Shown here: positions 53,610 to 62,027 of the stretch, one piece after another
Layout: each line of letters begins with the position of its first letter
Numbering within the stretch: position 1 is the first letter of the stretch
Source of the DNA: Neobacillus citreus
Lineage (GTDB): Bacteria > Bacillota > Bacilli > Bacillales > Cytobacillaceae
Direction of reading: 5' to 3'
Assembly: GCF_018343545.2 (NCBI RefSeq)
Contig: NZ_JAGYPE020000008.1
Span: 67,173-131,172, forward strand
Length of the DNA: 64,000 bases
Position numbers and translations under genes: made by a program
The notes under the pieces: generated by a model
What the model was told of the DNA's origin: nothing
What the model saw: only the letters and a program-made list of their open reading frames with translations
Databases searched by the model: none

Positions 53610-54652
53610 TCGACAAACAAGCAGGGCCGGTGATTGGCATCATGACCGCGCTTAAATCCGATGGAACAGTCGCTGGAAACGGGGAACTTTTTATCAAACT
53701 GCAAAAAAAGCTTATTTCGCTTAATGGAATAAGCTTTATTTTTACCCTTGAAGGGGCAGGAGCGGAATATATTGAAGGATTCAGCTATTCACCCGATGAA
53801 AATCGCTGGATAAAGAACTCTTTCCCCTATCCAGATTTGGTGTATAACCGAATTCCCTTCAGAAAAACAGAACAGACCGAAGAATGTAAAAGCTTCTTTC
53901 AGCTTTTAAAGGATAAAGGAATTCCCTATTTCAACCCAGGTTTTATAGATAAATACGAGCTTTATCAACTAATGGAAAACCATCCTGTCCTCCAAGATTA
54001 CGTACCGAAGACGATTCTCCTTCAAGAAAAAAAAGACCTGGAATTGTTATTGAAAGCAAATTCTAGTGTTTATCTAAAGCCGGCAGCCTCATCAAAGGGA
54101 AAGGGCGTTTTTCGCATCAGGCATTTATCCTCGCCATACATCCAATTTGAGTCAAGAAAAAGAAGCATTTGCTACCCATCTTTTGAAGATTTTTGGCAGG
54201 ATTGGAGCGAATTGCTCTTATCGAAAACCTATTTGGCACAGATTGATATCAATTCTGCTGAATATGAGGGTTTTCGCTATGATTTTCGGATTATTGCCCA
54301 CGCCGAAAAAGGGGATTATTCACTAACCGGCGTCGGCATCCGGCAATCCCAGGAACAAGGAGTCACCACCCATATTCCAGCGGGGGGAAGACTTCTTCCC
54401 TACTCTTTATTGCAAACGAACGAACATGATCAGTTTTTTCAAATGATTATCCCTCACATTGGGAAAGCATTATCGGAACAGCTTGGCTTTTTCGGGGAAT
54501 TTTCCATTGATGCCGGCATGAGCAAAAGTGGAAAATATTATATTTATGAGGTGAATTCAAAACCAATGCGGTTTGATGAATCACAAATTGAAGAGAAAAA
54601 AATTGACCAGCTATGCCGTATTTTCCTCCACTTAACAAGCTCCTGCCCATAA
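53606..54652 (+). CDS. YheC/YheD-family ATP-grasp protein 4
   Basis: This 348-residue protein's start overlaps the previous stop as ATGA and lies behind GAGGAAC. It has PVIGIMTALKSDGTVAGNGE, PDLVYNRIPFRKTEQ, FIDKYELYQLM, VYLKPAASSKGKGVFRI, RYDFRIIAHAEKGDYSLTGVGIR and GEFSIDAGMSKSGKYYIYEVNSKPMRFDE. It has the same core as the three genes before it but is more diverged; the glycine loop reads SSKGKG in place of GSQG. It closes the cluster. Confidence 0.82.
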   Translation: MIDKQAGPVIGIMTALKSDGTVAGNGELFIKLQKKLISLNGISFIFTLEGAGAEYIEGFSYSPDENRWIKNSFPYPDLVYNRIPFRKTEQTEECKSFFQLLKDKGIPYFNPGFIDKYELYQLMENHPVLQDYVPKTILLQEKKDLELLLKANSSVYLKPAASSKGKGVFRIRHLSSPYIQFESRKRSICYPSFEDFWQDWSELLLSKTYLAQIDINSAEYEGFRYDFRIIAHAEKGDYSLTGVGIRQSQEQGVTTHIPAGGRLLPYSLLQTNEHDQFFQMIIPHIGKALSEQLGFFGEFSIDAGMSKSGKYYIYEVNSKPMRFDESQIEEKKIDQLCRIFLHLTSSCP

Positions 54653-54725
54653 AAAATTTTATTTGCATAATATTCAAAACAAGGTAAGCTATAAGTAATA
54701 CAAGGTGTTAGAGGAGGACAATAAG

Positions 54726-54935
54726 GTGATCATGCATTTTCAATATAAGCCGCTTTTTGAAAATACCAATATTCCCGGCTGGAATATTTCCTTCTATTTT
54801 AAAAAACAGAGATATACAGGAGTTTATCACCAAACAGGAAACCTTGAATGGACCTCAAATCCTCCTGCCGAAGAAGATTTGAAGGCATTGACGAGCCAGA
54901 TTCACGAGCTAATGCTTTACCATGTATATGAATAA
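54726..54935 (+). CDS. yheE: YheE-like small protein
   Basis: This 69-residue protein starts at GTG, eight bases after GAGGAGG (an ATG lies two codons on). It is a compact beta-rich sequence (HFQYKPLFENTNIPGWNISFYFKKQRYTGVYHQTGNLEW). Position after yheD and size fit YheE. Its function is unknown; co-expression with the ATP-grasp genes is possible. Confidence 0.75.
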   Translation: MIMHFQYKPLFENTNIPGWNISFYFKKQRYTGVYHQTGNLEWTSNPPAEEDLKALTSQIHELMLYHVYE

Positions 54936-55010
54936 TCGACTATTCCCTGCATGAAACTCCATCCTTTCTGTACAAACTAAAAACGAATTAGAAGGAAAGG
55001 ATGGTTGAAC

Positions 55011-55202
55011 GTGACTAAAAAAAATGAACAGCCTATCACTGAAGGGTCTGCATATGAAGGCAGAGACATGGCTTACATGGATATTGACAGAATGATTAAT
55101 GAAGGAATGTCCGGAGGGTCTGTCCACGCCCGTTATGATTCAACAAATATTGAAGAAGCGCGCGATCTAATAGAAGAATCACCGCCAAATGAAAATACAT
55201 GA
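55011..55202 (+). CDS. Small acidic protein, 63 residues, not recognised
   Basis: GTG at 55011 lies nine bases after AAAGGA; a TTG two codons upstream is inside the site. The sequence TKKNEQPITEGSAYEGRDMA, then YMDIDRMINEGMSGGSVHAR, is hydrophilic and probably disordered with a short helix at the end (EEARDLIEE). It resembles small YozQ-type proteins only loosely. Confidence 0.6.
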   Translation: MTKKNEQPITEGSAYEGRDMAYMDIDRMINEGMSGGSVHARYDSTNIEEARDLIEESPPNENT

Positions 55203-55209
55203 TAACATT

Positions 55210-55244
55210 TGCCGAGCCAGTTTAGAGGGTTCGGCAATTTTTCT
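55210..55244 (+). terminator. Terminator after the 63-residue gene
   Basis: TTGCCGAGCC and GGTTCGGCAA arms (one G-U-type mismatch) are followed by TTTTT. Confidence 0.78.
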
Positions 55245-55303
55245 GTGGAAACAAATTGAAACTGGTATAATAGGCTCTAAGAAATCTAATGGGGAAATGA
55301 ACG

Positions 55304-56203
55304 ATGCTTAGAAAATTACTTACTGTATATGAAAATTCACTGCTGTTTTCCGAAAGGCCAGATGTGCCATCTGAACAGCTTTATCTGTTTTACGACCAGT
55401 CCTCCGATGAATGGCTGGGTATTCCCAAAAAAGAAATTAGTGAAAAAGAGCTCCACCTTCTAAAGACTTTGTATGAACTGGTGGAGCAGTCTTCAGCCGT
55501 GTCGTCTAGAGTAAACACCTGGTATGAGTTTTTATTTTTAAATGGGGTTCTCCCTTCAGAGAAGCAGGACACGTCATTTCGCTTTATCCAATTTCATTTA
55601 AATGGCGATGATACAGATCAAAAGGAAATGGAAACTGCGTTAAAAGGCTTCTTTTCGGATGAGGCTGTGTTTCTTTGGGAAAGTCACTCCAAAGGTGTGG
55701 TTATAGAGGAACAAAAACAAATTTCTCTTTCCGAAGAAGAATTGTTGGCCATTTCAGAAACATTGGAAAGCGATTTTTATGAAAGTGTCACTTTTTTCAT
55801 CGGAAAAGTTCATCCTTTTTCTAAGCAGTTAAAGGACTTCTTCCAAGAGGAAAGAGAATTATTCCAGTTTGCTCTAGTGAAAGTGCACAATTCAAAGATT
55901 TTTTCTTTTGAAAGAATTTTTCCGGCTTACCTTTCTGCCCGCTTACCTGCTGAAATAAAAAATATGGTTCCCGAAGCGGTTTTTTCGCTTTTTGGTGATG
56001 ATCCGGAAATGTTTTCAACGATAAAAGTATTTCTTGAAACCAATTTAAATGCCAGTCTTACAGCTAAAAAGTTATATATTCACCGAAACACACTGCAATA
56101 TCGGATTGATAAATTCGTGGATAAAACAGGAATAGTATTAAAGGATTTTAACGGTGCGTTTATCGTGTTTTTAGCATGCCTGCTATTTGAACAAGAGGGA
56201 TAA
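55304..56203 (+). CDS. PucR-type helix-turn-helix regulator
   Basis: This 299-residue protein ends in the PucR/CdaR-type DNA-binding domain: FLETNLNASLTAKKLYIHRNTLQYRIDKFVDKTGIVLKDF. The N-terminal 230 residues have no obvious sensor domain and are acidic. It is followed after about 110 bases by msmX on the same strand, so it may control sugar uptake, but this is inference from position. The start ATG is behind GGGGAAATG. Confidence 0.85.
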   Translation: MLRKLLTVYENSLLFSERPDVPSEQLYLFYDQSSDEWLGIPKKEISEKELHLLKTLYELVEQSSAVSSRVNTWYEFLFLNGVLPSEKQDTSFRFIQFHLNGDDTDQKEMETALKGFFSDEAVFLWESHSKGVVIEEQKQISLSEEELLAISETLESDFYESVTFFIGKVHPFSKQLKDFFQEERELFQFALVKVHNSKIFSFERIFPAYLSARLPAEIKNMVPEAVFSLFGDDPEMFSTIKVFLETNLNASLTAKKLYIHRNTLQYRIDKFVDKTGIVLKDFNGAFIVFLACLLFEQEG

Positions 56204-56217
56204 TGTCAATCTGCCCA

Positions 56218-56231
56218 AAAAAGCGTTTTCA
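56218..56231 (+). promoter_or_regulatory. cre-like site 1 upstream of msmX
   Basis: AAAAAGCGTTTTCA keeps 12 of 14 bases of the CcpA site TGAAAGCGTTTTCA; only the first two bases differ. Confidence 0.55.
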
Positions 56232-56257
56232 ATATTTGTGCAGCCTGACCATATCGA

Positions 56258-56271
56258 TTAAAGCGCTTTCC
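56258..56271 (+). promoter_or_regulatory. cre-like site 2 upstream of msmX
   Basis: TTAAAGCGCTTTCC holds the 10-bp palindromic core AAAGCGCTTT of CcpA sites. It lies 40 bp after site 1 and about 43 bases before the msmX start. Confidence 0.55.
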
Positions 56272-56313
56272 TTGTAAACTTAAAGTACAAACAACCACAA
56301 GGAGGCTGTGAAC

Positions 56314-57426
56314 ATGGCTGAATTAAAATTAGACCATATTTATAAAATTTACGACAACAAGGTAACGGCAGTTAAAGATTTCAATTTACACATTGATGAT
56401 AAGGAATTTATCGTATTTGTCGGCCCATCCGGATGCGGAAAATCAACGACACTTAGAATGATTGCCGGTCTTGAAGAAATCTCAAAAGGGGATTTTCTCA
56501 TTGATGGCAAACGCGTAAACGACGTAGCACCAAAAGACCGCGATATTGCAATGGTTTTCCAAAACTATGCGCTTTATCCGCATATGACCGTTTATGATAA
56601 TATGGCATTCGGTTTAAAGCTTCGCAAATTTCCTAAAGATGAAATCGACCGCCGTGTGAAAGAAGCAGCTAAAATCCTTGGCCTTGAAGCTTATTTAACT
56701 CGTAAGCCGAAGGCGTTATCAGGTGGTCAGCGCCAGCGTGTTGCATTAGGCCGTGCGATCGTTCGTGATGCAAAGGTATTCCTAATGGACGAGCCATTAT
56801 CAAACCTTGATGCCAAGCTTCGTGTGCAAATGCGCGCTGAAATCGCCAAGCTTCACCGCCGCTTAAATACAACAACTATTTATGTAACACACGACCAAAC
56901 TGAGGCCATGACAATGGCAACCCGATTAGTCGTTATGAAGGATGGCATCATCCAGCAGGTTGGTTCACCAAAAGAAGTTTATGAAAAGCCTGAAAATGTC
57001 TTTGTTGGCGGCTTTATCGGATCACCAGCGATGAACTTCTTCAACGGAAAATTAGAAGACGGCAAATTTATCATTGGTAAAACCTCCATTGCTGTTCCGG
57101 AAGGAAAAATGAAATTCCTTCGCGAACAAGGCTATGTCGGCAAATCGCTGATCCTTGGTGTCCGCCCTGAAGATATTCATGACGAGCCATTGTTTATTGA
57201 AGCTTCCACAGGTACAAAGATTGCTGCCCATATTGATGTTGCCGAATTAACTGGTGCAGAATTAATGATTTACTCCAGCATCGAAGGCCAAGATTATGTG
57301 GCCCGCCTTGATTCTCGCAGCGATGTAAGACCTGGCGATAAATTAGAATTGGCATTTGATTTAAACAAGGCCCACTTCTTCGATACGGAAACAGAGCTAC
57401 GTATCCGCCCACAAAGCGAAAAATAA
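56314..57426 (+). CDS. msmX: Multiple-sugar ABC transporter ATPase MsmX
   Basis: This 370-residue protein starts [20 protein letters not shown] eight bases behind AAGGAGG. Walker [10 protein letters not shown] is at 37-45, the Q-loop is [22 protein letters not shown], the signature [16 protein letters not shown] and Walker [17 protein letters not shown]. The C-terminal regulatory domain ([21 protein letters not shown]) is of the MalK/UgpC type. In B. subtilis MsmX energises several oligosaccharide importers. It stands alone here as a shared ATPase would, with cre-like sites before it. Confidence 0.92.
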   Translation: MAELKLDHIYKIYDNKVTAVKDFNLHIDDKEFIVFVGPSGCGKSTTLRMIAGLEEISKGDFLIDGKRVNDVAPKDRDIAMVFQNYALYPHMTVYDNMAFGLKLRKFPKDEIDRRVKEAAKILGLEAYLTRKPKALSGGQRQRVALGRAIVRDAKVFLMDEPLSNLDAKLRVQMRAEIAKLHRRLNTTTIYVTHDQTEAMTMATRLVVMKDGIIQQVGSPKEVYEKPENVFVGGFIGSPAMNFFNGKLEDGKFIIGKTSIAVPEGKMKFLREQGYVGKSLILGVRPEDIHDEPLFIEASTGTKIAAHIDVAELTGAELMIYSSIEGQDYVARLDSRSDVRPGDKLELAFDLNKAHFFDTETELRIRPQSEK

Positions 57427-57441
57427 AATATGATTCTTTAG

Positions 57442-57488
57442 GGTCCTGACCACTCTGCAATACCGCAGAATGAGGTCAGGACCTTTTG
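57442..57488 (+). terminator. Terminator of msmX
   Basis: GGTCCTGACC...TCTGC and GCAGA...GGTCAGGACC arms form a long hairpin ending in TTTTG. It may also serve the convergent zinc-ribbon gene. Confidence 0.82.
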
Positions 57489-57489
57489 A

Positions 57490-57732
57490 TTATTCTTTAA
57501 TAAAGATAACATCATCTTTATGGCAGGCATGGCAGCGATAAAGATGCGGACACTTATGATCAGAATAGGTATCTGCGTAACCATCCTCCATTTTCATCAA
57601 GTCAATTTCCATATAGGGGCTGTAATCATCGTAGTAATCTTGAAGTCTGCCGCTTTCCAACATTGGCTCTCCGCAATTGGCACATAATAAGTATACTTCC
57701 CTCAAGCCGTTACATACCGGGCATACGTTCAT
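57490..57732 (-). CDS. Small double zinc-ribbon protein
   Basis: This 80-residue protein has four cysteine pairs or partners: CPVC at 4-7, CANC at 17-20, and C...CHAC near 61-70 (CPHLYRCHACHKDD), separated by an acidic, tyrosine-rich stretch. This is consistent with two zinc-binding knuckles. ATG is behind AAAGGGTG. The family was not recognised; it lies between msmX and sspB. Confidence 0.75.
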   Translation of the reverse strand: MNVCPVCNGLREVYLLCANCGEPMLESGRLQDYYDDYSPYMEIDLMKMEDGYADTYSDHKCPHLYRCHACHKDDVIFIKE

Positions 57733-57816
57733 CTAATTCACCCTTTAATTTGTTTTCTTTAGTTTGCGTCACTTTGTCCCCCCTATGATATAGAATAAAT
57801 TTCCACTTAAAATTTT

Positions 57817-57846
57817 CGAATAAGCTTTTTAGATTTAGTCATAATA
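57817..57846 (+). promoter_or_regulatory. Sigma-G-type promoter of sspB
   Basis: CGAATA and CATAATA are separated by 17 bases, close to the forespore sigma-G consensus (GNATR, CATNNTA). Transcription would begin near 57853 and give a leader of almost 200 bases. Confidence 0.78.
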
Positions 57847-57896
57847 AGATTACAAGCAACACCCCACCAGGAAAAACAAACATCACTTACAACGAT

Positions 57897-57947
57897 GGAT
57901 GAAGCCAGACAGGGTTACAACCGGTGCAACTCCGGTTCATCCAACCA
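57897..57947 (+). ncRNA. tRNA-like module 1 in the sspB leader
   Basis: GGATGA pairs with TCATCC (6 bp, 7 if the next A-T is used). Directly stacked on it is the arm ACCGG-TGCAACT-CCGGT, a 5-bp stem with a 7-nt loop like a tRNA T-arm. Between them stands GCC-AGACA-GG, a D-arm-like piece. AACCA follows the closing stem. Folded by hand. Confidence 0.6.
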
Positions 57948-57960
57948 AAACAATTATCAT

Positions 57961-58020
57961 GGGTTAGGCCTAGGAGGCTATGGTAATAATCCCATTATGG
58001 TTCAACTCCATACTAACCCC
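57961..58020 (+). ncRNA. tRNA-like module 2 in the sspB leader
   Basis: GGGTTAG pairs with CTAACCC (7 bp). Inside are GCC-TAGGA-GGC, ATGG-TAATAATC-CCAT and the T-arm TATGG-TTCAACT-CCATA, whose loop fits the tRNA consensus TTCRANY. It forms a complete cloverleaf of 59 bases, shorter than any normal bacterial tRNA. The sspB ribosome site starts 11 bases later. Confidence 0.65.
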
Positions 58021-58049
58021 AAAACTAAAAAGAGGAGTGTTAACTAACT

Positions 58050-58253
58050 ATGGCTAACAACAACAACTCTAACCAACTTTTAGTACCAGGAGTACAACAA
58101 GCACTTGATTCAATGAAGTATGAAATTGCTCAAGAATTTGGCGTAAATCTTGGAGCAGACACAACTTCTCGCGCTAACGGATCTGTTGGAGGAGAAATCA
58201 CTAAGCGTCTTGTCGCTATGGCTGAATCTCAACTTGGCGGTTTCCAACGCTAA
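58050..58253 (+). CDS. sspB: Alpha/beta-type small acid-soluble spore protein
   Basis: This 67-residue protein carries both family signatures: [31 protein letters not shown], including the GPR protease site region EFGV, and LVAMAESQL. It binds and protects forespore DNA and is degraded at germination. ATG follows AGAGGAGTG. It has a sigma-G-type promoter and an unusually structured leader. The B. subtilis gene at this place, beside citG, is sspB. Confidence 0.95.
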   Translation: MANNNNSNQLLVPGVQQALDSMKYEIAQEFGVNLGADTTSRANGSVGGEITKRLVAMAESQLGGFQR

Positions 58254-58294
58254 TTAAGTAAACCTTATTGATAAAAGTTCATAATATGGCTAAG

Positions 58295-58320
58295 AGCCCC
58301 CTCCTTTGGAGGGGGCTTTC
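58295..58320 (+). terminator. Terminator of sspB
   Basis: AGCCCCCTCC and GGAGGGGGCT arms around TTT, followed by TTCCTTTG. It is very GC-rich. Confidence 0.88.
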
Positions 58321-58326
58321 CTTTGT

Positions 58327-59709
58327 TTACACCATTTTTTCTGGCTTAATCCACTCATCGAATTGCTCAGCGGTCAGATACCCCGTTTTGATTGCCGCTT
58401 CCTTCAGGGTGCTATTTTCTTTAAAGGCAAGTTTGGCGATTGCAGCTGCTTTTTCATAGCCGATATAAGGGTTTAAGGCGGTAACCAACATTAACGAACG
58501 TCCCACATGCTCTTTAATAGCTTCTTCATTTGCTTCAATGCCAACTGCACAGTTGACATTAAAGGAACGAATGCTGTCGGTTAAAAGCCTGATTGATTGG
58601 ATTAAATTATAAATAATCACCGGTTTAAATACATTTAATTCGAAATTGCCCTGGCTTGCGGCAAAGCCAATGCATGCATCATTCCCAAAGATTTGGCAGG
58701 CAACCATCGTCAATGCTTCACTTTGTGTTGGATTCACTTTCCCTGGCATAATTGAGCTTCCAGGCTCATTGGCCGGTATCGTCAGTTCGCCGATGCCGCT
58801 GCGCGGGCCGCTTGCAAGCCATCTGACATCATTGGCAATTTTCATTAAATCGGCCGCCAAAGCTTTTAAAGCCCCATGGACATAAACGATTTCATCATGG
58901 CTTGTCAGAGCGTGGAATTTATTTTCTGATGTTTGAAACGGGAAACCAGTCAGCTTGTGGAGCTCTTCAGCGACTTTTGCGCCAAACTCCGGACTAGCGT
59001 TGATTCCCGTACCGACTGCAGTTCCGCCGATCGCTAATTGAAGCAGGTGCTGGCATGCCTCTGTAATCATTCGCTCATTATTCTCGAGCATATACCTCCA
59101 GCCGCTGATTTCCTGCCCCAAAGTAAGCGGTGTTGCATCCTGCAGATGGGTTCTGCCGATTTTTACGATATTTACGAAGGCTTTTTCCTTTTCTATCAGC
59201 GTATTTTTTAATTCCTGTATTGCCGGAATAAGATTTTCGGTAATTTTTATAAAGGCAGCAATATGCATTGCCGTCGGAAAAGTATCGTTTGAGCTTTGCG
59301 ACATATTAACATCATCATTTGGATGAATCTTTTCGGTGCTATTTTGACTTTTTAACCATTCATTAGCGCGATTGGCAATGACTTCATTGACGTTCATATT
59401 GGACTGTGTACCGCTTCCTGTCTGCCATACCGCCAATGGAAAATGTTCATCATGTTGTCCTGCTAAGATGTCTTCAGACACCTTTTTGATGGCGTTCATT
59501 TTATCCTCACTCAATTTACCGAGCTGATGATTAACAATCGCAGCCGCCTGCTTAATGTAAACCAAACCATAAACGAGCTCGAGCGGCATTTTTTCCATCC
59601 CGATTTTAAAATTCTCTTTACTCCGCTGCGTCTGTGCTCCCCAAAATTTATCCTCAGGAACACGGACTTCCCCCAAGGTATCGTGTTCAATTCTGAATTT
59701 TACCATCAT
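58327..59709 (-). CDS. fumC: Class II fumarate hydratase
   Basis: This 460-residue enzyme belongs to the fumarase/aspartase superfamily. It has the signature [50 protein letters not shown] and [16 protein letters not shown]. It interconverts fumarate and malate in the citric acid cycle. It is called citG in B. subtilis. Start ATG (doubled) is behind GAGGTGG. It is convergent with sspB. Confidence 0.96.
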   Translation of the reverse strand: MMVKFRIEHDTLGEVRVPEDKFWGAQTQRSKENFKIGMEKMPLELVYGLVYIKQAAAIVNHQLGKLSEDKMNAIKKVSEDILAGQHDEHFPLAVWQTGSGTQSNMNVNEVIANRANEWLKSQNSTEKIHPNDDVNMSQSSNDTFPTAMHIAAFIKITENLIPAIQELKNTLIEKEKAFVNIVKIGRTHLQDATPLTLGQEISGWRYMLENNERMITEACQHLLQLAIGGTAVGTGINASPEFGAKVAEELHKLTGFPFQTSENKFHALTSHDEIVYVHGALKALAADLMKIANDVRWLASGPRSGIGELTIPANEPGSSIMPGKVNPTQSEALTMVACQIFGNDACIGFAASQGNFELNVFKPVIIYNLIQSIRLLTDSIRSFNVNCAVGIEANEEAIKEHVGRSLMLVTALNPYIGYEKAAAIAKLAFKENSTLKEAAIKTGYLTAEQFDEWIKPEKMV

Positions 59710-59771
59710 TTTTCCACCTCACTATTTATCATCCTTTCATATGTATTCCCAAACTAATCTGTTTTATAAAT

Positions 59772-59799
59772 AAAAAAAACTGCGGAACATTGTCCGCAG
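59772..59799 (-). terminator. Terminator of the 28-residue gene
   Basis: CTGCGGA and TCCGCAG arms are followed by eight T residues on the minus strand. Confidence 0.85.
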
Positions 59800-59801
59800 C
59801 C

Positions 59802-59888
59802 TTAATGTCTGCTAATAAGTGTATAGCCAATGTAATACGTAAGAACTAAAAAACTGCCAATGGTTAGAACAACTGTGTAATCTGACAT
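59802..59888 (-). CDS. Single-span membrane microprotein, 28 residues
   Basis: ATG lies seven bases after GGGGTGG. The product begins MSDYTVVLTIGSFLVLTYYI and ends GYTLISRH: a short polar head, one membrane span and a basic end. A perfect terminator follows. It stands between fumC and bmrCD, where B. subtilis has only small or no genes. Its function is unknown. Confidence 0.7.
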   Translation of the reverse strand: MSDYTVVLTIGSFLVLTYYIGYTLISRH

Positions 59889-60008
59889 TGATTTGCCACC
59901 CCATTTTTTATTTGAATTAAAACTACAATATCACGGGGTGAAAGGATGACAAGTGATTAAAATTACACTTTTAACGCAAAGAAATGAATTTTTTATGAAC
60001 TTTTTCAA

Positions 60009-62027
60009 TTAACCTGCCATGTCTGTGCTTCCAAGCTGAAGCTCATACATTTGATAATATTTTCCCTTAAGCGCCATTAATTCATCATGAGTCCCGCGTT
60101 CGACGATGGTGCCGCGGTCTAGGACGAGAATTTGGTCCGCATTTCGAATCGTCGACAGACGGTGGGCGATGATAAAGGTTGTTCTTCCCTTCTTCAAGAC
60201 ATCCATCGCCTCTTGGATCAGCGCTTCCGTTTCAGTATCAATGCTGGAGGTGGCTTCATCCAAAATGAGAATAGCCGGATTATAAGCAAGGGCGCGGGCA
60301 AAAGAAATCAACTGGCGCTGACCGCTTGATAAAGTGCTGCCTTTTTCAATAACCGGTTCGTCATAACCGTTTTCTAGGTTTTTAAAAACTTTTTCCGCAC
60401 CAACATCTCGTAATGCTTTTTCGACTTTTTCACTTGTAATGGACGGATCATTTAGACTCACATTGGAGGCGATTGTTCCTGTAAATAAGTACGGGTCCTG
60501 CAGGACAATCCCCATATGCTGACGGATTGTTTGCCGCGGGAAGCATTCGATATCTTTTCCGTCAATCAAGATTTTTCCTTTCTGAAAGTCGTAATATCGA
60601 AAAAGAAGATTCATGATGGAGCTTTTCCCGGAACCGGTATGGCCAACAAGCGCCACCGTTTCCCCAGACTTTGCCTCAAATTGAATATTCTTTAGAACAT
60701 ATTCACCGTCTTTGTAACCAAAAGAAACATTTTCGAATGTGACATTGCCTTTAATCCGTGAAATTCGTTCCTGACTGACATTTTCCCCCGGCTCATCCAT
60801 CAGCGTAAATACCCTCTCACCAGCAACAAGCGCTGTCTCCAGATTGGCCAATTGGTTGACAATGCCTTGGACGGGCTGAAACAGCCGATTGATGTAATCG
60901 ACAAAAGCGTACAGCATTCCTAAAGAAATGACAGCTGAAGGTGAAAGTGCCTGGCCTCCAAAATACCAGATAAATGCCACAAACACGAGATTTCTTAAAA
61001 TCCCCACCAGGTTGTGACCTGTTAAGGCATTCAGGTTTAACAGTTTATTTTGATAGGTAAAATGGCCACGGTTCAGATTCTCAAAATCCTTCATCGTTTC
61101 CTTTTCACGGTTGAAGGCCTGGATAATATTCATCCCCTGAATCGATTCATTAACCATCGCATTGATTTCACTGTTCCGCGAACGAATCACCCGATTATAT
61201 CTGGAAGCATACTTCCTGTAAATCAAAATCCAAATATACAAAATGGGCAAGAGCAGTAAACAAATTGCCGCCAGCTTTGCATTTAAAATAAACAATGCTG
61301 AGTAAATGCCAGTAATATAAATGGCGCTTGTAAAAAAGGCTGCCAATACGGTTACATAAAGCTCACGAATCGCCTCGGTGTCATTTGTGATTCTGGCAAC
61401 GACCTTGCCTGCCGGAAGGTTGTCAAAATAGCGGACTGGAAGTCTTTGAATATGATGAAACACATCCTCACGCATTTTTTGAATAATTCGGTTGGCTGAT
61501 TTTTTCAAAAGGAAGTGCTCGCCGTATTGAAAAACGGCCGAAACCACCAAGAGTCCAAAATACACTGCCAGCAGTTTAAAGATCCCCGGAATTTCTGGCT
61601 GATAGAACGCTAAAAGTTCTGGCCCTTTGATAATTTTTGCAGGGTATTCTGCTTGCTTTTTCCCGTTTGTGATCATTAGTTTGCTGCCTTTGAGACTTCT
61701 TTTCCCATCAAATTCAAGGTCATTTTCGATAAACACAAACTTTGTTCCTACCTGAAGGATCCGTACTTTTTCTCCTTTTTCCTCGCCGTTTGTAAAATAC
61801 TTTTCCCGTTTATAAAACGTTCCGTTATGGCTAACGGCTTTATCGTCTTTTGCTCCTGTTTCATACCAAACCGACTCAATCCCTAAAATATGCTGATCAA
61901 TGATGTTCTTTGCGATAAATGGTCCGGCCAAATCCGTAACGACCGAGATGGTCAGCATGAACAGGGCCGCGATAATGATTTTTTTATAAATTAAAGCGTA
62001 ATTAATTAAGCGTCTGCCAACCTTCAT
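60009..62027 (-). CDS. bmrD: Heterodimeric ABC multidrug exporter subunit BmrD (YheH)
   Basis: This 672-residue protein is, like BmrD (673), larger than usual because an extracellular domain of about 100 residues (after IIDQHILGIESVWYETG) is inserted between the first two spans. The nucleotide domain has GHTGSGKSS, LQDPYLFTGTIASNV, LSSGQRQLISFARAL, ILILDEATSSID and IAHRLST. It carries the intact Walker B Glu, but the signature motif has Ser for the first Gly. With BmrC it exports drugs such as Hoechst 33342 and doxorubicin in B. subtilis. It overlaps bmrC by four bases. Confidence 0.93.
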   Translation of the reverse strand: MKVGRRLINYALIYKKIIIAALFMLTISVVTDLAGPFIAKNIIDQHILGIESVWYETGAKDDKAVSHNGTFYKREKYFTNGEEKGEKVRILQVGTKFVFIENDLEFDGKRSLKGSKLMITNGKKQAEYPAKIIKGPELLAFYQPEIPGIFKLLAVYFGLLVVSAVFQYGEHFLLKKSANRIIQKMREDVFHHIQRLPVRYFDNLPAGKVVARITNDTEAIRELYVTVLAAFFTSAIYITGIYSALFILNAKLAAICLLLLPILYIWILIYRKYASRYNRVIRSRNSEINAMVNESIQGMNIIQAFNREKETMKDFENLNRGHFTYQNKLLNLNALTGHNLVGILRNLVFVAFIWYFGGQALSPSAVISLGMLYAFVDYINRLFQPVQGIVNQLANLETALVAGERVFTLMDEPGENVSQERISRIKGNVTFENVSFGYKDGEYVLKNIQFEAKSGETVALVGHTGSGKSSIMNLLFRYYDFQKGKILIDGKDIECFPRQTIRQHMGIVLQDPYLFTGTIASNVSLNDPSITSEKVEKALRDVGAEKVFKNLENGYDEPVIEKGSTLSSGQRQLISFARALAYNPAILILDEATSSIDTETEALIQEAMDVLKKGRTTFIIAHRLSTIRNADQILVLDRGTIVERGTHDELMALKGKYYQMYELQLGSTDMAG

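Larger units (their letters stand above)
57895..58047 (+). other. 50-codon open frame in the sspB leader, doubtful gene
   Basis: ATG at 57895 opens a frame for MDEARQGYNRCNSGSSN... to ...[12 protein letters not shown], rich in Gly and Asn, ending three bases before the sspB start. No ribosome site stands before it: AGGA is about 25 bases away. The same bases form strong RNA stems, so coding may be accidental. Confidence 0.25.

Noticed and set aside
51164..54652. One fused or frameshifted gene in the YheC/YheD block
   Set aside because: Each frame is complete, with its own ribosome site and full ATP-grasp motif set. Overlaps are short, so these are four intact genes.
57897..58020. True tRNA genes before sspB
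   Set aside because: The modules are only about 46-59 bases, the first lacks an anticodon arm, and no proper anticodon loop of seven bases is formed. They are called tRNA-like only.
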